Of a stretch of DNA of 64,000 bases, positions 1-13,796 are shown one piece after another; positions within the stretch are counted from its first letter, which is position 1; every line of letters starts with the position of its first letter. Source of the stretch: Cyrtodaria siliqua (taxonomy: Eukaryota > Mollusca > Bivalvia > Adapedonta > Hiatellidae); assembly GCA_037043455.1 (NCBI GenBank), contig JAWPHD010006785.1, forward strand, positions 1 through 64,000, read 5' to 3'. The translations under genes and the position numbers were made by a program. A model generated the notes under the pieces. That model saw only the letters and a program-made list of their open reading frames with translations. It had not been told where the DNA came from and did no database searches.

Positions 1-115
1 GACTATCGGAGTCATCGCTATCGTACCATCGTACCATTGCCATCGTACCATCGCGTCATCATACAATCGCATCGTATCATCGTTCCATCGCATCGTACCA
101 TCGGCGCATCGACTT
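1..115. repeat. Short tandem repeat, CATCGTACCATCG type
   Basis: Imperfect repetition of CATCGTACCATCG-like words runs from the first base, so the array probably continues off the left edge. Confidence 0.7.
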
Positions 116-325
116 GTAAAGGTCGATACGCGATGGCACGATCCCAAACGGAACACCGTAGTTCTTTCTACGTGTCTGATTCGAGAGGCATGCCATACAA
201 TCAACTGTAATCATATATATTAGAACAAGGGAAATAACACAAATAATCAAGTTGTATATATACTAGTAAGAGTTGTGTCTCACGCATTTGTATTTGAGAC
301 ACTACTTAAGATTTGGGGCAAAACA

Positions 326-384
326 CATACCACACGCACGCACGCACGCACGCTACGCACACACACACCACACACACACACACA
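326..384. repeat. CGCA/CA microsatellite
   Basis: (ACGC)n passes into (CA)n, with two CAC interruptions. ORFs across it on both strands are compositional artefacts. Confidence 0.9.
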
Positions 385-1095
385 TTTGGGCCAAAGATAA
401 GACTATATTGATATGTGCTATCAGTAACACTAGCGATTGTTTGTCTTACAAAATATGATACAATTCTTAGTTTTGGTAATTTAAAAAATCGTCCCGGTAA
501 ATACAATATATATATATATAAATATAAAATGCAATATATTTCATAATATTGCTATAAAATTAACACTTCTAATTCACTTTTATATTTTTGTCTAAATTAA
601 GCATACGGATCATATTAAATTATAACATAGTTTTAACCAATTATTATCAGCTTTACTGAATTACTGGACTTATTTTGCTTTTAGTAAAACTGTATGGCAA
701 TAGAAACTTATAAGGTTTAACATTAAAAATAGCATGCAACTAATTAAAATGTTATTTAGCGAACCGCGCGAAATTGGAAATTATTTTAAATGCATTAGTC
801 TAAAAGTCTCACATAATTAAGTCACATATTTTTCTTGATAGTCACGCTGTAAGTTGAACGCCTCTTGTACTAAGTGAGTGAGTACCTGTCAAATTATTAC
901 TAAACTGTGTATCAGTTAAATCCGCTGGTAGTCTTTATTTTTCATAAATTTAAGATGGAATTTAAAGTACGAATTGAGCAAACAATTGTACATATGTTCA
1001 TCACCTAAAGGACAATAGTTTCTTCCAAGATACGTGCTATTGAAAACGGTCTAATTATTTTTATCTGTAATGGTTAAATTAGTTTACATTCTAAG
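385..1095. other. No gene seen; AT-rich spacer
   Basis: AT-rich unique-looking sequence with a (TA)n run near 508-520. I see no coding potential, RNA gene or element ends. Confidence 0.6.
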
Positions 1096-2311
1096 TGGAA
1101 AGAGACTAGCAATGACTAGGCAGCTACTTTCTTTGCGGTGTGCACAATAAGCTTGAGAATGAGGGACTAGCAATGACTAGCAGCTCCTTCTTTGCGGTGT
1201 CACAATAAAGCTTGGAACTGAGGGGACTAGCAATGACTAGCAGCTCCTTCTTTGGCGGTGTCACAATAAAGCTTGGAATGAGGGACAAGCAATGCCTAGC
1301 AGCTCCTTCTTTGTGGTGTCACAATAAAGCTTGGGAATGAGGGACTAGCAATAACTAGCAGCTCCTTCTTTGCGGTGTCACAATAAAGCTTGGAATGAGG
1401 GACTAGCAATGACTAGCAGCTCCTTTGCGTGTCACAATAAAGCTGGAATGAGGGACTAGCAATAACTAGCAGCATCCTTCCTTGCGTGTCACAATAAAGC
1501 TTGGAATGAGGGACTAGCAATGACTAGCAGCTCATCTTTTGCGGTGTCACAATAAAGCTTGTAATGAGGGACTAGCAATGACTAGCAGCTCCTTCTTTGC
1601 GGTGTCACAATAAAGCTTGGAATGAGGGACTAGCAATGACTAGCAGCTCTTCTTTGTGGTGTCCACAATAAAGCTTTGAATGAGGACTAGCAATGACTAG
1701 CAGCTCCTTTGCGGTGTCACAATAAAGCTTGGAATGAGGGACTAGCAATGACTAGCAGCTCCTTCTTTGTGGTGTCACAATAAAGCTTGGATGAGGGACT
1801 AGCAATGACTAGCAGCTCCTTCATTGCGGTGTCACAATAAAGGTTGGAAATGAGGGGACTAGCAATGACTAGCAGCTCCTCTTGCGGTGTCACAATAAAG
1901 CTTGGAATGAGGGACTAGGCAATGACTAGCAGCTCCTTCTTTGCGTGTCACAATAAAGCCTTGGAATGAGGGGACTAGCAATGACTAGCGCTCCTTCTTT
2001 GTTGTGTCACAATAAAGCTTGGAATGAGGGACTAGCAATGACTAGCAGCTCCTTCTTGCGGTGTCACAATAAAGCTTGGATATGAGGACTAGCAATGACT
2101 AGCAGCTCCTTCTTTGCCGGTGTCACAATAAAGCTTGGAATGAGGGACTAGCAATGACTAGCAGCTCCTTCTTTGCGGTGTCACAATAAAGCTGGAATGA
2201 GGTACTAGCAATGACTAGCAGCTCCTTCCTTTGTGGTGTCACAATACAGCTTGGAATGAGGGACTAGCAATGACAAGCAGCTCTTCTTTGCGGGTGTCAC
2301 AATAAAGCTGT
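1096..2311. repeat. 58-bp minisatellite, about 21 copies
   Basis: The unit is 58 bp, with cores GGGACTAGCAATGACTAGCA, GCTCCTTCTTTGCGGTGTCA and CAATAAAGCTT. Each unit holds an internal half-repeat (ACTAGCAATG/ACTAGCAGCT) and an AATAAA hexamer. Nearly every unit has one or more single-base indels, mostly in G, T or C runs. Confidence 0.95.
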
Positions 2312-2454
2312 AGCTAACAATTAAAACATCTCAATCTTAATTTAAAGATATTAGACTTTTATCTGACAATGTGTTGCAGTCCAGTTGAATATGTCGGATA
2401 TTTCATTGCGTATACTGATTGTTTATATGTAGATTTCTCTGCTTTAATTAACAA

Positions 2455-2690
2455 GAGGCCCATGCAAGTGGGCCTGTAGACGCTATTATGGTATGATGTG
2501 ATTCAACAAACATAAACATGATAGAGGCCAACCCATGAAACCATGTTTCCTATATATAACTCTATGGTAAACTTTGGGTTATCGTGGCGGCCCATTTTGA
2601 ATATTTGACGACAACGAAAACACAAACTTGACAGAGGACAACAACAGGAACAAGTATATGATATTTAACTAGAATGGAATAAGTGTCACA
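2455..2690 (+). repeat. Dispersed element, GAGGCCC...GGGCCT start
   Basis: It opens with a small hairpin (AGGCCC ... GGGCCT) and continues with text shared with 4,480-4,620: TAAACTTTG, GGCCATTTTGA, AAAACACAAACTTGA and GGAATAAGTG. This is a truncated copy of the same family. Confidence 0.6.
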
Positions 2691-4020
2691 GGATGACCTT
2701 AGTGGTTGGGCTAACTCAGGAAAGAATCAATGACGGTGAATGCATTTACATACGTTTAATGCAACTTTTAAAATATGTTTAATATATATACAATTATCTA
2801 AAAAAACAAGCGAATACACAAATGAACTATGAAAAGAATGTTCTCCTGAACGTTTAAGACGTTCTTAGTATTGTTATAAATACTGAATGTCTAAGACACT
2901 AAAGTGTTGTTAAAGCTATAACAATGTTGATCTAGCGCGATAACTGTGATGCGCGAGAGCTCATGAAGATGATGATGCGCGAATTCAATGGATGATTGTC
3001 ATCAAATGCCTTCTGTAAGGGTTGATGACGCGATGCAATGATAGTTAATCTCCACTGAGATTGTGAATGATATTCCTCCAGTGAGGACTGGTAACGGGCC
3101 CACCTTGTGTCCCGGGGGTTGTCGTTAGTTAAACCTGGCTGCGCAGGTACGGGGACCGTCTCCACCGCTTGTAACGTTAATCGTGGAAGCTTAGCTCCAC
3201 TCCTGGATATCCAAACCTAGATGGCTTACTCCAACCCTGGATGGCTTATATCCTGGATGGCTTAGGCTGTAATTATACATACGTTTTAGATGTCGGTTGA
3301 CAAACATAACAATCTTGCATAATTATCATTACCCAAACAAATCATTATTCAATCAATATATGTACGAATGATGAGTAGCAATGTATACATATTCTACAAC
3401 GCCATGTATACGCTATGTACGTCGCTGTTAATCAATGCCCCTAATACATGTAATATAAACATGATCAAATTACTCATATATTACACTCACTGAGTTATGC
3501 ATGTACGCATGTCAACTAATGACCACATTATTCAACGCTATGCATACGCGTCGAACATTTATTCTTGTCACTCATCTCATTGTTAACTAATGTTAACAAT
3601 CGTGTATTACAATCACTGAGTTATACGCCAACGTTAACTAATGCACCTATTATCCACTGTTATCAAATTAATATTGTTTTACAATTAATGATCAATTACA
3701 ATAATTACATCTAATAAAGTAACTTCAAAATCATATGCTAGTCTAAAGTTATGTTTGAGAAACATCAATGCTAACCGGATGTCGTAACCGCCAAACAAGA
3801 TGGCGCCGCCCACTGAATACAAATATACGATAAAAGTTTAATAAAACTACTAACCACATGTTGCCTGTGAAATTTGCCGTCCAATCTCTGTTCCAACAAA
3901 GTACTATCGATGATCCCGGCGAAAGCTAGAAGACAATGGGTTTTATAGCAAACATTACGCCCAAATCATTGTTACCCCCGTTCAGTCCGTGACAAACGTG
4001 GCTAAATCTACAGTATTGAA
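2691..4020. other. No firm gene; one 77-codon ORF of unknown meaning
   Basis: On the minus strand a 77-codon frame (3165-2932) reads METVPVPAQPGLTNDNPRDT and on, extendable upstream without a stop through KLPRLTLQA. Its composition is less biased than chance ORFs here and could be a transposon fragment, but I do not recognise the family. A short GGATGGCTTA repetition sits at 3,217-3,270. The rest (3,270-4,020) is AT-rich with no visible feature. Confidence 0.35.
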
Positions 4021-4023
4021 TCT

Positions 4024-4855
4024 ACACGAGAGGCCCCTTATACAATTTTGCCGTTTAAGGAAAATATACCTATACGTTTACATGCATTAGCACAAAACTA
4101 AACTTATGACACGGCCTCTCTGGCGGCCACTTAAAATGTGCAAGCTTTTACGTGTTACATGAATAGATCATGAATATTGTGAAATTGTTTCAACTCGAAC
4201 AATAGATTTTGGGTGTAATCGATACAAGAGCTATATATACGACCAGTACGCTCTACCTGTGACATTTTGTGACAAATATGTCGTTTGATAAATGTCCTTA
4301 CATTTGACCTAAGTTTAGCCAAATTTGACCTAACTTTAGTCATGGTGACCATCTTGGATGACTGGCGGCTGCGAAAAACACAAATCTGAGGGGGACTATC
4401 CTAAAGATCATTGCAATGAAGTTTCATCAACATCCTTCAAGCGGTTTTAAAGAAGATGTACTTTTTAGCCCTTTCCTATATATTTCTATGTAAACTTTGA
4501 GTCGCCGTGACGGCCATTTTGATTATTCGACGATAATGAAAAACACAAACTTGATAGAGGCCAACCCAAGGAACATGTTTATGGTATTTCACAATAATGG
4601 AATAAGTGGTTTCGGAGGAAATGTCGTTTGAAAATTCCTTAAATTTGATCTAGTTTTAGCCATGGCGGCCGTCTTGGATGACTGGCGGCCATGAAAAACA
4701 CAAATCTGAGTAACATTGTGATGAAGTTTCGATTTTATAAAATTGCTAACAGACGGACAGACATGCATACAGACAGACAGACAGACAGACGGACGACGGA
4801 CGAAAAGCGATCCCATAAGCTCGCCTGGCCTTTGGCCAGTAGAGCTAAAAATTGT
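4024..4855 (+). repeat. Dispersed mollusc-type element with GACA/GACGGACG tail
   Basis: It starts ACGAGAGGCCCC and contains two copies of a module with GACTGGCGGC and AAAAACACAAATCTGAG. It ends in (CAGA)n, then GACGGACGACGGACG, then AAAAGCGATCCCATAAGCTC and a GGCCTTTGGCC hairpin. Ends of this style recur at 18,950-19,030 and 21,800-21,860. Confidence 0.65.
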
Positions 4856-5034
4856 TTTTTAGACGAACTATAATCGGATGGAAATAGTCATGGAATAATT
4901 GTGTCTATATTAACGAATGATCTGAATATCGTTCATCAAAGTTATAGCGGTAATGTGAAAACAAATTGAAACAGAACACTACTGATCAATGTGTCTTTTA
5001 AATGCCAATGGATTAATCTACTTCGTAGTATATA

Positions 5035-5195
5035 CACCTTACTATCCTTTCGGATCATCAAGTCCAATCTGTGTGGATTTAAAGTAGAATACCGGTTAAG
5101 CCGGTGCTAGTGGGCATGAGAGGTGTTGCAAATGGTATTACCTCTCCTGAACAAACTCAATAAAACCGACTCTGCTACTCTGCCAATGGATCCCC
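5035..5195 (+). repeat. Dispersed repeat family D, diverged copy
   Basis: It shares its whole length with 42,535-42,700: TTTAAAGTAGAATA, a hairpin (GAGAGGT ... ACCTCTC) and CAATAAAACCGA. Other members are at 22,555, 30,680 and, reversed, 38,180 and 52,070. Confidence 0.65.
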
Positions 5196-5255
5196 TTTTA
5201 AGTATTTATTAAATAGGAAATAAATAAATAAATAGAGGATCTTACATGAGTACAC

Positions 5256-5366
5256 ATTCATTATTGTATTTATTAAACGAGTTGGCAAAATGATATAATG
5301 CGAGGCTCTTGCCGAGTATTATATCATTTTTGCTAACGAGTTTAATAAATTCAATAATGAATGAGA
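5256..5366. repeat. Palindromic (foldback) element
   Basis: Two arms of about 50 bp: CATTCATTATTGTATTTATT ... AAAATGATATAATGCGAGG on the left, its near reverse complement on the right, and a very short loop near TCTTGC. It could extrude as a cruciform or be a MITE remnant. Confidence 0.75.
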
Positions 5367-5840
5367 ACGAATGTTAGATTCTATTTATCACATAACTCAC
5401 ATATCGACGTTTATTGCATTTAACACGCGAAACCGACATAAACCGTGGTAATTGGATCATAGTCATTATCGATTTTTTTGACTGCGCGTACTGGACTTAT
5501 TTGCATAGTTATAGAACTAGTGGTATATCGAAAATATACAATGGTGTTATTCCACTCCCACACCATAAGTTATGTGATAAAACAGGAAACAAACCTACCT
5601 ATGCCATTGTTTATTTCTTCATCGACGACAAACTCATAAAAATAATAATAGTCGTCACAGTCATTGTCTATGAGATCACCTGGCCCGGTAAAATAGTTAG
5701 CTCCGAAGTCGCTATTGACTGTTTGTCCACCAGTTGTTGGTACGCACTATAAATATATCAAAATAAGCATAGTAGAATATAGATCGCGTTAATAATCGTT
5801 AATCATCACCATTTAGAGGGAGTGTTCCCTCTGAGAAACA
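5367..5840. other. No gene seen
   Basis: A 112-codon ORF (5,414-5,752, plus) has no recognisable domain and a composition typical of chance frames in AT-rich DNA. I see no other feature. Confidence 0.4.
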
Positions 5841-5844
5841 TGTT

Positions 5845-6425
5845 ATGGGTATATATATGGGTATTAATGCTGTACTGTGTGGGGTAAAAGCAAAATAATA
5901 GAAGATAAAATACATGAAATTCGGAAAAGAGCAGCTAGAATAATATTAAACAAACCTTTTCGAACTAATTCGAAGGATATGTTCATTGAACTTCAGTGGC
6001 TTTCTTTTCATAACAGATGTCATTATCATACTGATGTGTTGATATATAAGTCAATAAACAACCTAGCTCCTAATTACATATCACAACTTTTGACATTCTC
6101 ATGTAATAACTAAATACATGAAAGACACATTTAGCGACTGTGGTCGACATACGTACTCTTCCTACTATCCAGTCATTTAAATATAATTATAAAAAATGTT
6201 TGTTGCCAAATGCATATTTATATGAATGATAATAAAGTCAATATTTATTTTTTTTGCTTGGATATATATGTACATTATGTAAGACTATTACCATTTCTTC
6301 TATATTGTTAAAAATCACTAAATGTTTGTTAATTTATGTACAGAAGGCCGCATTGAAAATATGATATTTATTCCTTGATATTATGCCATAATCATGATAA
6401 TGTGTTAACCTTCTTTAAATTAAGA

Positions 6426-6430
<5 letters not shown>
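5845..6430 (+). pseudogene. LINE remnant: C-terminal end of a reverse transcriptase ORF
   Basis: The frame reads a degraded Y.CCTVWG (one stop), then KIHEIRKRAARIILNKPF, then MFIELQWLSFHNRCHYHTDV and NLAPNYISQL. This matches the conserved tail of non-LTR retrotransposon polyproteins (C.VWG, RAARII, L.WL....R), whose enzyme copies its own RNA into the genome. The 5' part is missing and stops follow 6,113. The 3' UTR runs into the ATT repeat, which is probably the element's own tail. The clade (CR1/L2/jockey-like) is a guess. Confidence 0.75.
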
Positions 6431-6508
<78 letters not shown>

Positions 6509-6530
6509 GATTATTATTATTATTATTATC
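6429..6530. repeat. (ATT)n microsatellite, likely LINE tail
   Basis: About 100 bp of TTA/ATT triplets with rare interruptions, directly after a LINE 3' UTR-like stretch, so it may be an expanded retrotransposon tail. Confidence 0.9.
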
Positions 6531-9500
6531 ATGTGGCTCCAGTCAATCACTTTTATAGGGATTGTAGGTTAGCTCCCTTGAAACGCACGGTAGGATATTT
6601 ATTGCGTCATAAAAATAGTGTGTTCTCTCGGTTTTAAATATTTTTTAATCAATAAATATGACAATATTATGCTTTATTTATATTTTCATGTATCATTTAC
6701 TTCTCAGTCAGAAATGACTTGACAGACAAAAACACGTTTCAGTATTAGCACTTTTTCTCAGATTCTGAGAGACTGCTTTATCTGATTGGAAAAAATTTCT
6801 GCCACGGTTGGGAAAAATCAGTCAGGTTTTCAACTGGAAAGAGGCCTGTTACAGCCCTCTGTTATATAAGGAAGAGGCCTGTTACAGTCCTCTGTTACAT
6901 AAGGAAGATGCCTTTTACATCCCTCTGTTATATAAGGAAGAGGCCTGTTACAGCCCTCTGTTATATAAGGAAGAGACCTGTTACAGTCCTCTGTTATATA
7001 AGGAAGAGGCCAGTTACAGCCCTCTGTTACATAAGGAAGAGGCCTGTTACAGCCCTCTGTTATATAAGGAAGAGGCCTGTTACAGTCCTCTGTTATATAA
7101 GGAAGAGGCCTGTTACAGTCCTCTGTTATATAAGGAAGAGGCCTGTTACAGTCCCCCGTTATATAAGGTTGGGAAGAGGCCTGTTACAGTCCTCTGTTAT
7201 ATAAGGTTGGGAAGAGGCCTGTTACAGCTCTCTGTTATATAAGGAAGAGGCCTGTTACTGTCCTCTGATATATAAGGAAGAGACATGTTGCAGCCCTCTG
7301 TTATATAAGGAAGAGGCCTGTTACAGCCCTCTGTTATATAAGGAAGAGGCCTGTTACAGTCCTCTGTAATATAAGGAAGAGGCCTGTTACAGCCCTCTGT
7401 TACATAAGGAAGAGGCCTGTTATAGCCCTATGTTATATAAGGAAGAGGCCTGTTACAGTCCTCTGTTATATAAGGAAGAGGCCTGTTACAGTCCTCTGTT
7501 ATATAAGGAAGAGGCCTATTACAGTCCTCTGTTATAAAAGGTTGGGAAGAGGCCTGTTACAGTCCTCTGTTATATAAGGTTGAGAAGAGTCCTATTACAG
7601 CCCTCTGCTATATAAGGAAGAAGCCTGTTACAGTCCTATGTTATATAAGGAAGAGGCCAGTTACAGCCCTCTGTTATATAAGGAAGAGGCCTGTTACAGT
7701 CCTCTGTTATATAAGGAAGAGGCCTGTTACAGCCGTCGGTTACATAAGGAAGAGGCATGTTACAGCCCTCTGTTATGTAAGGAAGAGGCCTGTTACAGTC
7801 CTCTGTTATATAAGGTTGGGAAGAGGCCTGTTACAGCCCTCTGTTATATAAGGTTGGGAAGAGGCCAGATACAGTCCTCTGTTATATAAGGAAGAGGCCT
7901 GTTACAGTCCTCTGTTATATAAGGTTGGGAAGAGGCCTGTTACAGTCCTCTGTTATATAAGGAAGAGGCCTGTTACAGTCCTCTGTTATATAAGGAAGAG
8001 GCCTGTTACAGCCCTCTGTTACATAAGGAAGAGGCCTGTTACAGCCCTCTGTTATATAAGGAAGAGGCATGTTACAGTCCTCTGTTATATAAGGAAGAGG
8101 CCAGTTACAGCCCTCTGTTATATAAGGAAGAGGCCTGTTACAGTCCTCTGTTATATAAGGAAGAGGCCTGTTACAGCCGTCGGTTACATAAGGAAGAGGC
8201 CTGTTACAGTCCCCTGTTATATAAGTTTGGGAAGAGGCCTGTTACAGTCCTCTGTTATATAAAGTTGGGAAAAGGCCTGTTACAGCTCTCTGTTATATAA
8301 GGAAGAGGCCTGTAACAGGCCTCTGTTATATTAGGACGAGGCCTGTTACAGTCCTTTGTTACATAAGGAAGAGGCCTGTTACAGCCCTCTGTTATATAAG
8401 GAAGAGGCCTGTTACAGTCCTCTGATATATAAGGAAGAGGCCTGTTGCAGACCTCTGTTATATAAGGAAGAGGCCTGTTACAGCCCTCTTTTACACAAGG
8501 AAGAGGCCTGTTATAGCCCTCTGTTATATAAGGAAGAGGCCTGTTACAGTCCTCTGTTATATAAGGAAGAGGCCTGTTACAGTCCTCTGTTATATAAGGT
8601 TGGGAAGAGGCCTGTAAAAGTCCTCTGTTATATAAGGTTGAGAAGAGTCCTGTTACAGCCCTCTGTTATATAAGGAAGAGGCCTGTTACAGTCCTCTGTT
8701 ATATAAGAAAGAGGCCTGTTACAGCCCTCTGTTATATAAGGAAGAGGCCTGTTACAGTCCTCTGTTATATAAGGAAGAGCCTGTTACAGCCCTCTGTTAC
8801 ATAAGGAAGAGGCCTGTTACAGCCCTCTGTTATGTAAGGAAGAGGCCTGTTACAGTCCTCTGTTATATAGTGTTGGGAAGAGGCCTGTTACAGCCCTCTG
8901 TTATATAAGGTTAGGAAGAGGCCAGATACAGTCCTCTGTTATATAAGGAAGAGGCCTGTTACAGTCCTCTGTTATATAAGGTTGGGAAGAGGCCTGTTAC
9001 AGTCCTCTGTTATATAAGGAAGAGGCCTGTTACAGTCCTCTGTTATATAAGATTGGGAAGAGGCCTGTTACAGTCCTCTGTTATATAAGGTTGGGAAGAG
9101 GCCTGTTACAGCCCTCTGTTATGTAAGGTTGGGGAAGAGGCTTGTTACAGTCCTCTGTTATATAAGGAAGAGACCTGTTACAGTCCTCTGTTATATAAGA
9201 AAGAGGCCTATTACAGTCCCCTGTTATATAAGGTTGGGAAGAGGCCTGCTCCAGTCCTCTGTTTTATAAGGTTGGGAAGAGGCCTGTTACAGCTCTCTGT
9301 TATATAAGGAAGAGGCCTGTAACAGGCCTCTGTTATATAAGGAAGAGGACTGTTACAGTCCTCTGTTACATAAGGAAGAGGCCTGTTACAGTCCTCTGTT
9401 ACATAAGGAAGAGGCCTGTTATAGCCCTCTGTTATATAAGGAAAAGGCCTGTTACAGTCCTCTGATATATAAGGAAGAGGCCTGTTGCAGCCCTCTGTTA

Positions 9501-10630
9501 TATAAGGAAGAGGCCTGTTACAGCCCTCTGTTATATAAGGAAGAGGCCTGTTACAGTCCTCTGTTATATAAGGAAGAGGCTTGTTACATCCCTCTGTTAC
9601 ATAATGAAGAGGCCTGTTATAGCCCTCTGTTATATAAGGAAGAGACCTGTTACAGACCTCTGTTATATAAGGTTGGGAAGAGGCCTGTTACAGTCCTCTG
9701 TTATATAAGGTTGGGAAGAGTCCTGTTACAGCCCTCTGTTATATAAGGAAGGGGCCTGTTACAGCCCTCTTTTACATAAGGAAGAGGCCTGTTATAGCCC
9801 TCTGTTATATAAGGAAGAGGCCTGTTACAGTCCTCTGTTATATAAGGAAGAGGCCTGTTACAGCCCTCTGTTACATAAGGAAGAGGCCTGTTACAGACCT
9901 CTGTTATATAAAGAAGAGGCCTGTTACAGTCCTCTGTTATGTAAGGAAGAGGCCTGTTACAGTCCTCTGTTATATAAGGAAGAGGCCTGTTACAGTCCCC
10001 CGTTATATAAGGTTGGGAATAGACCTGTTACAGTCCTCTGTTATATAAGGAAGAGGCCTGTTACAGCCCTCTGTTATATAAGGAAGAGGCCTGTTACAGT
10101 CCTCTGTTATATAAAGAAGAGGCTTGTTACAGCCCTCTGTTACATAAGGAAGAGGCCTGTTATAGCCCTCTGTTATATAAGGAAGAGACCTGTTACAGTC
10201 CTCTGTTATATAAGGAAGAGGCCTGTTACAGTCCTCTGTTATATAAGGAAGAGGCCTGTTACAGACCTCTGTTATATAAGGTTGGGAAGAGGCCTGTTAC
10301 AGTCCTCTGTTATATAAGGTTGGGAAGAGTCCTGTTACAGCCCTCTGTTATTTAAGGAAGAGGCCTGTTACAGTCCTCTGTTATTTAAGGAAGAGGCCTG
10401 TTACAGCCCTCTGTTATATAAGGAAGAGGCATGTTACAGTCCTCTGTTATATAAGGAAGAGGCCTGTTACAGCCCTCTGTTATATAAGGAAGAGGCCTGT
10501 TACATCCCTCTGTTACATAAGGAAGAGGCCTGTTACAGCCCTCTGTTATGTAAGGAAGAGGCCTGTTACAGTCCTCTGTTATATAAGGTTGGGAAGAGGC
10601 CTTTTACAGCCCTCTGTTATATAAGGTTGG

Positions 10631-13470
10631 GAAGAGGCAAGATACAGTCATCTGTTACATAAGGAAGAGGCCTGTTACAGTCCTCTGTTATATAAGGAAG
10701 AGGCATGTTACAGTCCTCTGTTATATAAGGAAGAGGCCTGTTACAGCCCTCTGTTATATAAGGAAGAGGCATGTTACAGTCCTCTGTTATATAAGGAAGA
10801 GGCCTGTTACAGCCCTCTGTTACATAAGGAAGAGGCATGTTACAGCCCTCTGTTATGTAAGGAAGAGGCCTGTTACAGTCCTCTGTTATATAAGGTTGGG
10901 AAGAGGCCTGTTACAGCCCTCTGTTATATAAGGTTGGGAAGAGGCAAGATACAGTCATCTGTTACATAAGGAAGAGGCCTGTTACAGCCCTCTGTTATAT
11001 ATGGAAGAGGCATGTTACAGTCCTCTGTTATATAAGGAGGAGGCCTGTTACAGCCCTCTGTTATATAAGGAAGAGGCCTGTTACAGCCCTCTGTTATATA
11101 AGGAAGAGGCATGTTACAGTCCTCTGTTATATAAGGAAGAGGCCTGTTACAGCCCTCTGTTACATAAGGAAGAGGCCTGTTACAACCCTCTGTTATGTAA
11201 GGAAGAGGCCTGTTACAGTCCTCTGTTATATAAGGTTGGGAAGAGGCCTGTTACAGCCCTCTGTTATATAAGGTTGGGAAGAGGCAAGATACAGTCATCT
11301 GTTACATAAGGAAGAGGCCTGTTACAGCCCTCTGTTATATAAGGAAGAGGCATGTTACAGTCCTCTGTTATATAAGGAAAAGGCCTGTTACAGCCCTCTG
11401 TTATATAAGGAAGAGGCATGTTACAGTCCTCTGTTATATAAGGAAGAGGCCTGTTACAGCCCTCTGTTACATAAGGAAGAGGCCTGTTACAGCCCTCTGT
11501 TATGTAAGGAAGAGGCCTGTTACAGTCCTCTGTTATATAAGGTTGGGAAGAGGCCTGTTACAGCCCTCTGTTATTTAAGGTTGGGAAGAGGCAAGATACA
11601 GTCATCTGTTACATAAGGAAGAGGCCTGTTACAGTCCTCTGTTATATAAGGTTGGGAAGAGGCCTGTTACAGTCCTCTGTTATATAAGGAAGAGGCCTGT
11701 TACAGCCTCTGTTATATAAGGTTGGGAAGAGGCCTGTTACAGTCCTCTGTTATATAAGGTTGGGAAGAGGCCTGTTACAGCCCTCTGTTATATAAGGTTG
11801 GGGAAGAGGCTTGTTACAGTCCTCTGTTATATAAGGAAGAGGCATGTTACAGTCCTCTGTTATATAAGGTTGGGAACAGGCCTGTTACAGTCCACTGTTA
11901 TATAAGGAAGAGGCCTGTTACAACCCTCTGTTATATAAGGAAGAGGCCTGTTACAGTCCTCTGTTATATAAGGTTGGGAAGAGGCCTGTTACAGCCCTCT
12001 GTTATATAAGGTTGGGAAGAGGCCAGATACAGTCCTCTGTTATATAAGGAAGAGGCCTGTTACAGTCCTCTGTTATATAAGGTTTGGAAGAGACCTATTA
12101 CAGTCCTCTGTTATATAAGGAAGAGGCCTGTTACAGTCCTCTGTTATATAAGGTTGGGAAGAGGCCTGTTACAGCCCTCTGTTATATATGGTTGGGGAAG
12201 AGGCTTGTTACAGTCCTCTGTTATATAAGAAAGAGGCCTGTTACAGTCCTTTGTTATATAAGGTTGGGAACAGGCCTGTTACAGTCCTATGTTATATAAG
12301 GAAGAGGCCTGTTACAGCCCTCTGTTATATAAGGAAGAGGCCTGTTACAGTCCTTTGTTATATAAGGAAGAGGCCTGTTACAGCCCTCTGTTACATAAGG
12401 AAGAGGCATGTTACAGCCCTCTGTTATGTAAGGAAGAGGCCTGTTACAGTCCTCTGTTATATAAGGTTGGGAAGAGGCCTGTTACAGCCCTCTGTTATAT
12501 AAGGTTGGGAAGAGGCAAGATACAGTCATCTGTTACATAAGGAAGAGGCCTGTTACAGTCCTCTGTTATATAAGGAAGAGGCATGTTACAGTCCTCTGTT
12601 ATATAAGGAAGAGGCCTGTTACAGCCCTCTGTTATATAAGGAAGAGGCATGTTACAGTCCTCTGTTATATAAGGAAGAGGCCTGTTACAGCCCTCTGTTA
12701 CATAAGGAAGAGGCATGTTACAGCCCTCTGTTATGTAAGGAAGAGGCATGTTGCAGTCCTCTGTTATATAAGGTTGGGAAGAGGCCTGTTACAGCCCTCT
12801 GTTATATAAGGTTGGGAAGAGGCAAGATACAGTCATCTGTTACATAAGGAAGAGGCCTGTTACAGCCCTCTGTTATATATGGAAGAGGCATGTTACAGTC
12901 CTCTGTTATATAAGGAAGAGGCCTGTTACAGCCCTCTGTTATATAAGGAATAGGCCTGTTACAGCCCTCTGTTATATAAGGAAGAGGCATGTTACAGTCC
13001 TCTGTTATATAAGGAAGAGGCCTGTTACAGCCCACTGTTACATAAGGAAGAGGCCTGTTACAACCCTCTGTTATGTAAAGAAGAGGCCTGTTACAGTCCT
13101 CTGTTATATAAGGTTGGGAAGAGGCCTGTTACAGCCCTCTGTTATATAAGGTTGGGAAAAGGCAAGATACAGTCATCTGTTACATAAGGAAGAGGCCTGT
13201 TACAGCCCTCTGTTATATAAGGGAAGAGGCATGTTACAGTCCTCTGTTATATAAGGAAAAGGCCTGTTACAGCCCTCTGTTATATATGGAAGAGGCATGT
13301 TACAGTCCTCTGTTATATAAGGAAGAGGCCTGTTACAGCCCTCTGTTACATAAGGAAGAGGCCTGTTACAGCCCTCTGTTATGTAAGGAAGAGGCCTGTT
13401 ACAGTCCTCTGTTATATAAGGTTGGGAAGAGGCCTGTTACAGCCCTCTGTTATATAAGGTTTGGAAGAGG
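10631..13470. repeat. 1.88-kb higher-order duplication inside the satellite
   Basis: The rare variant GAGGCAAGATACAGTCATC occurs near 10,631, 10,938, 11,278 and 11,585, and again near 12,509, 12,816, 13,156 and 13,464. Spacings are 307, 340, 307 and 307, 340, 308, so a block of about 1,878 bp has been duplicated. Confidence 0.8.
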
Positions 13471-13796
13471 CAAGATACAGTCATCTGTTACATAAGGAAG
13501 AGGCCTGTTACAGTCCTCTGTTATAAAGGTTGGGAAGAGGCCTGTTACAGTCCTCTGTTATATAAGGAAGAGGCCTGTTACAGCCCTCTGATATATAAGG
13601 TTGGGGAAGAGGCTTGTTACAGTCCTCTGTTATATAAGGAAGAGGCATGTTACAGTCCTCTGTTATATAAGGTTGGGAACAGGCCTGTTACAGTTCTCTG
13701 TTATATAAGGAAGAGGCCTGTTACAACCCTCTGTTATATAAGGAAGAGGCATGTTACAGTCCTCTGTTATATAAGGTTGGGAAGAGTTCTGTTACA

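Noticed and set aside
306..506. ORFs across the CA repeat (HTHTH, VCVCV)
   Set aside because: Pure dinucleotide translation.
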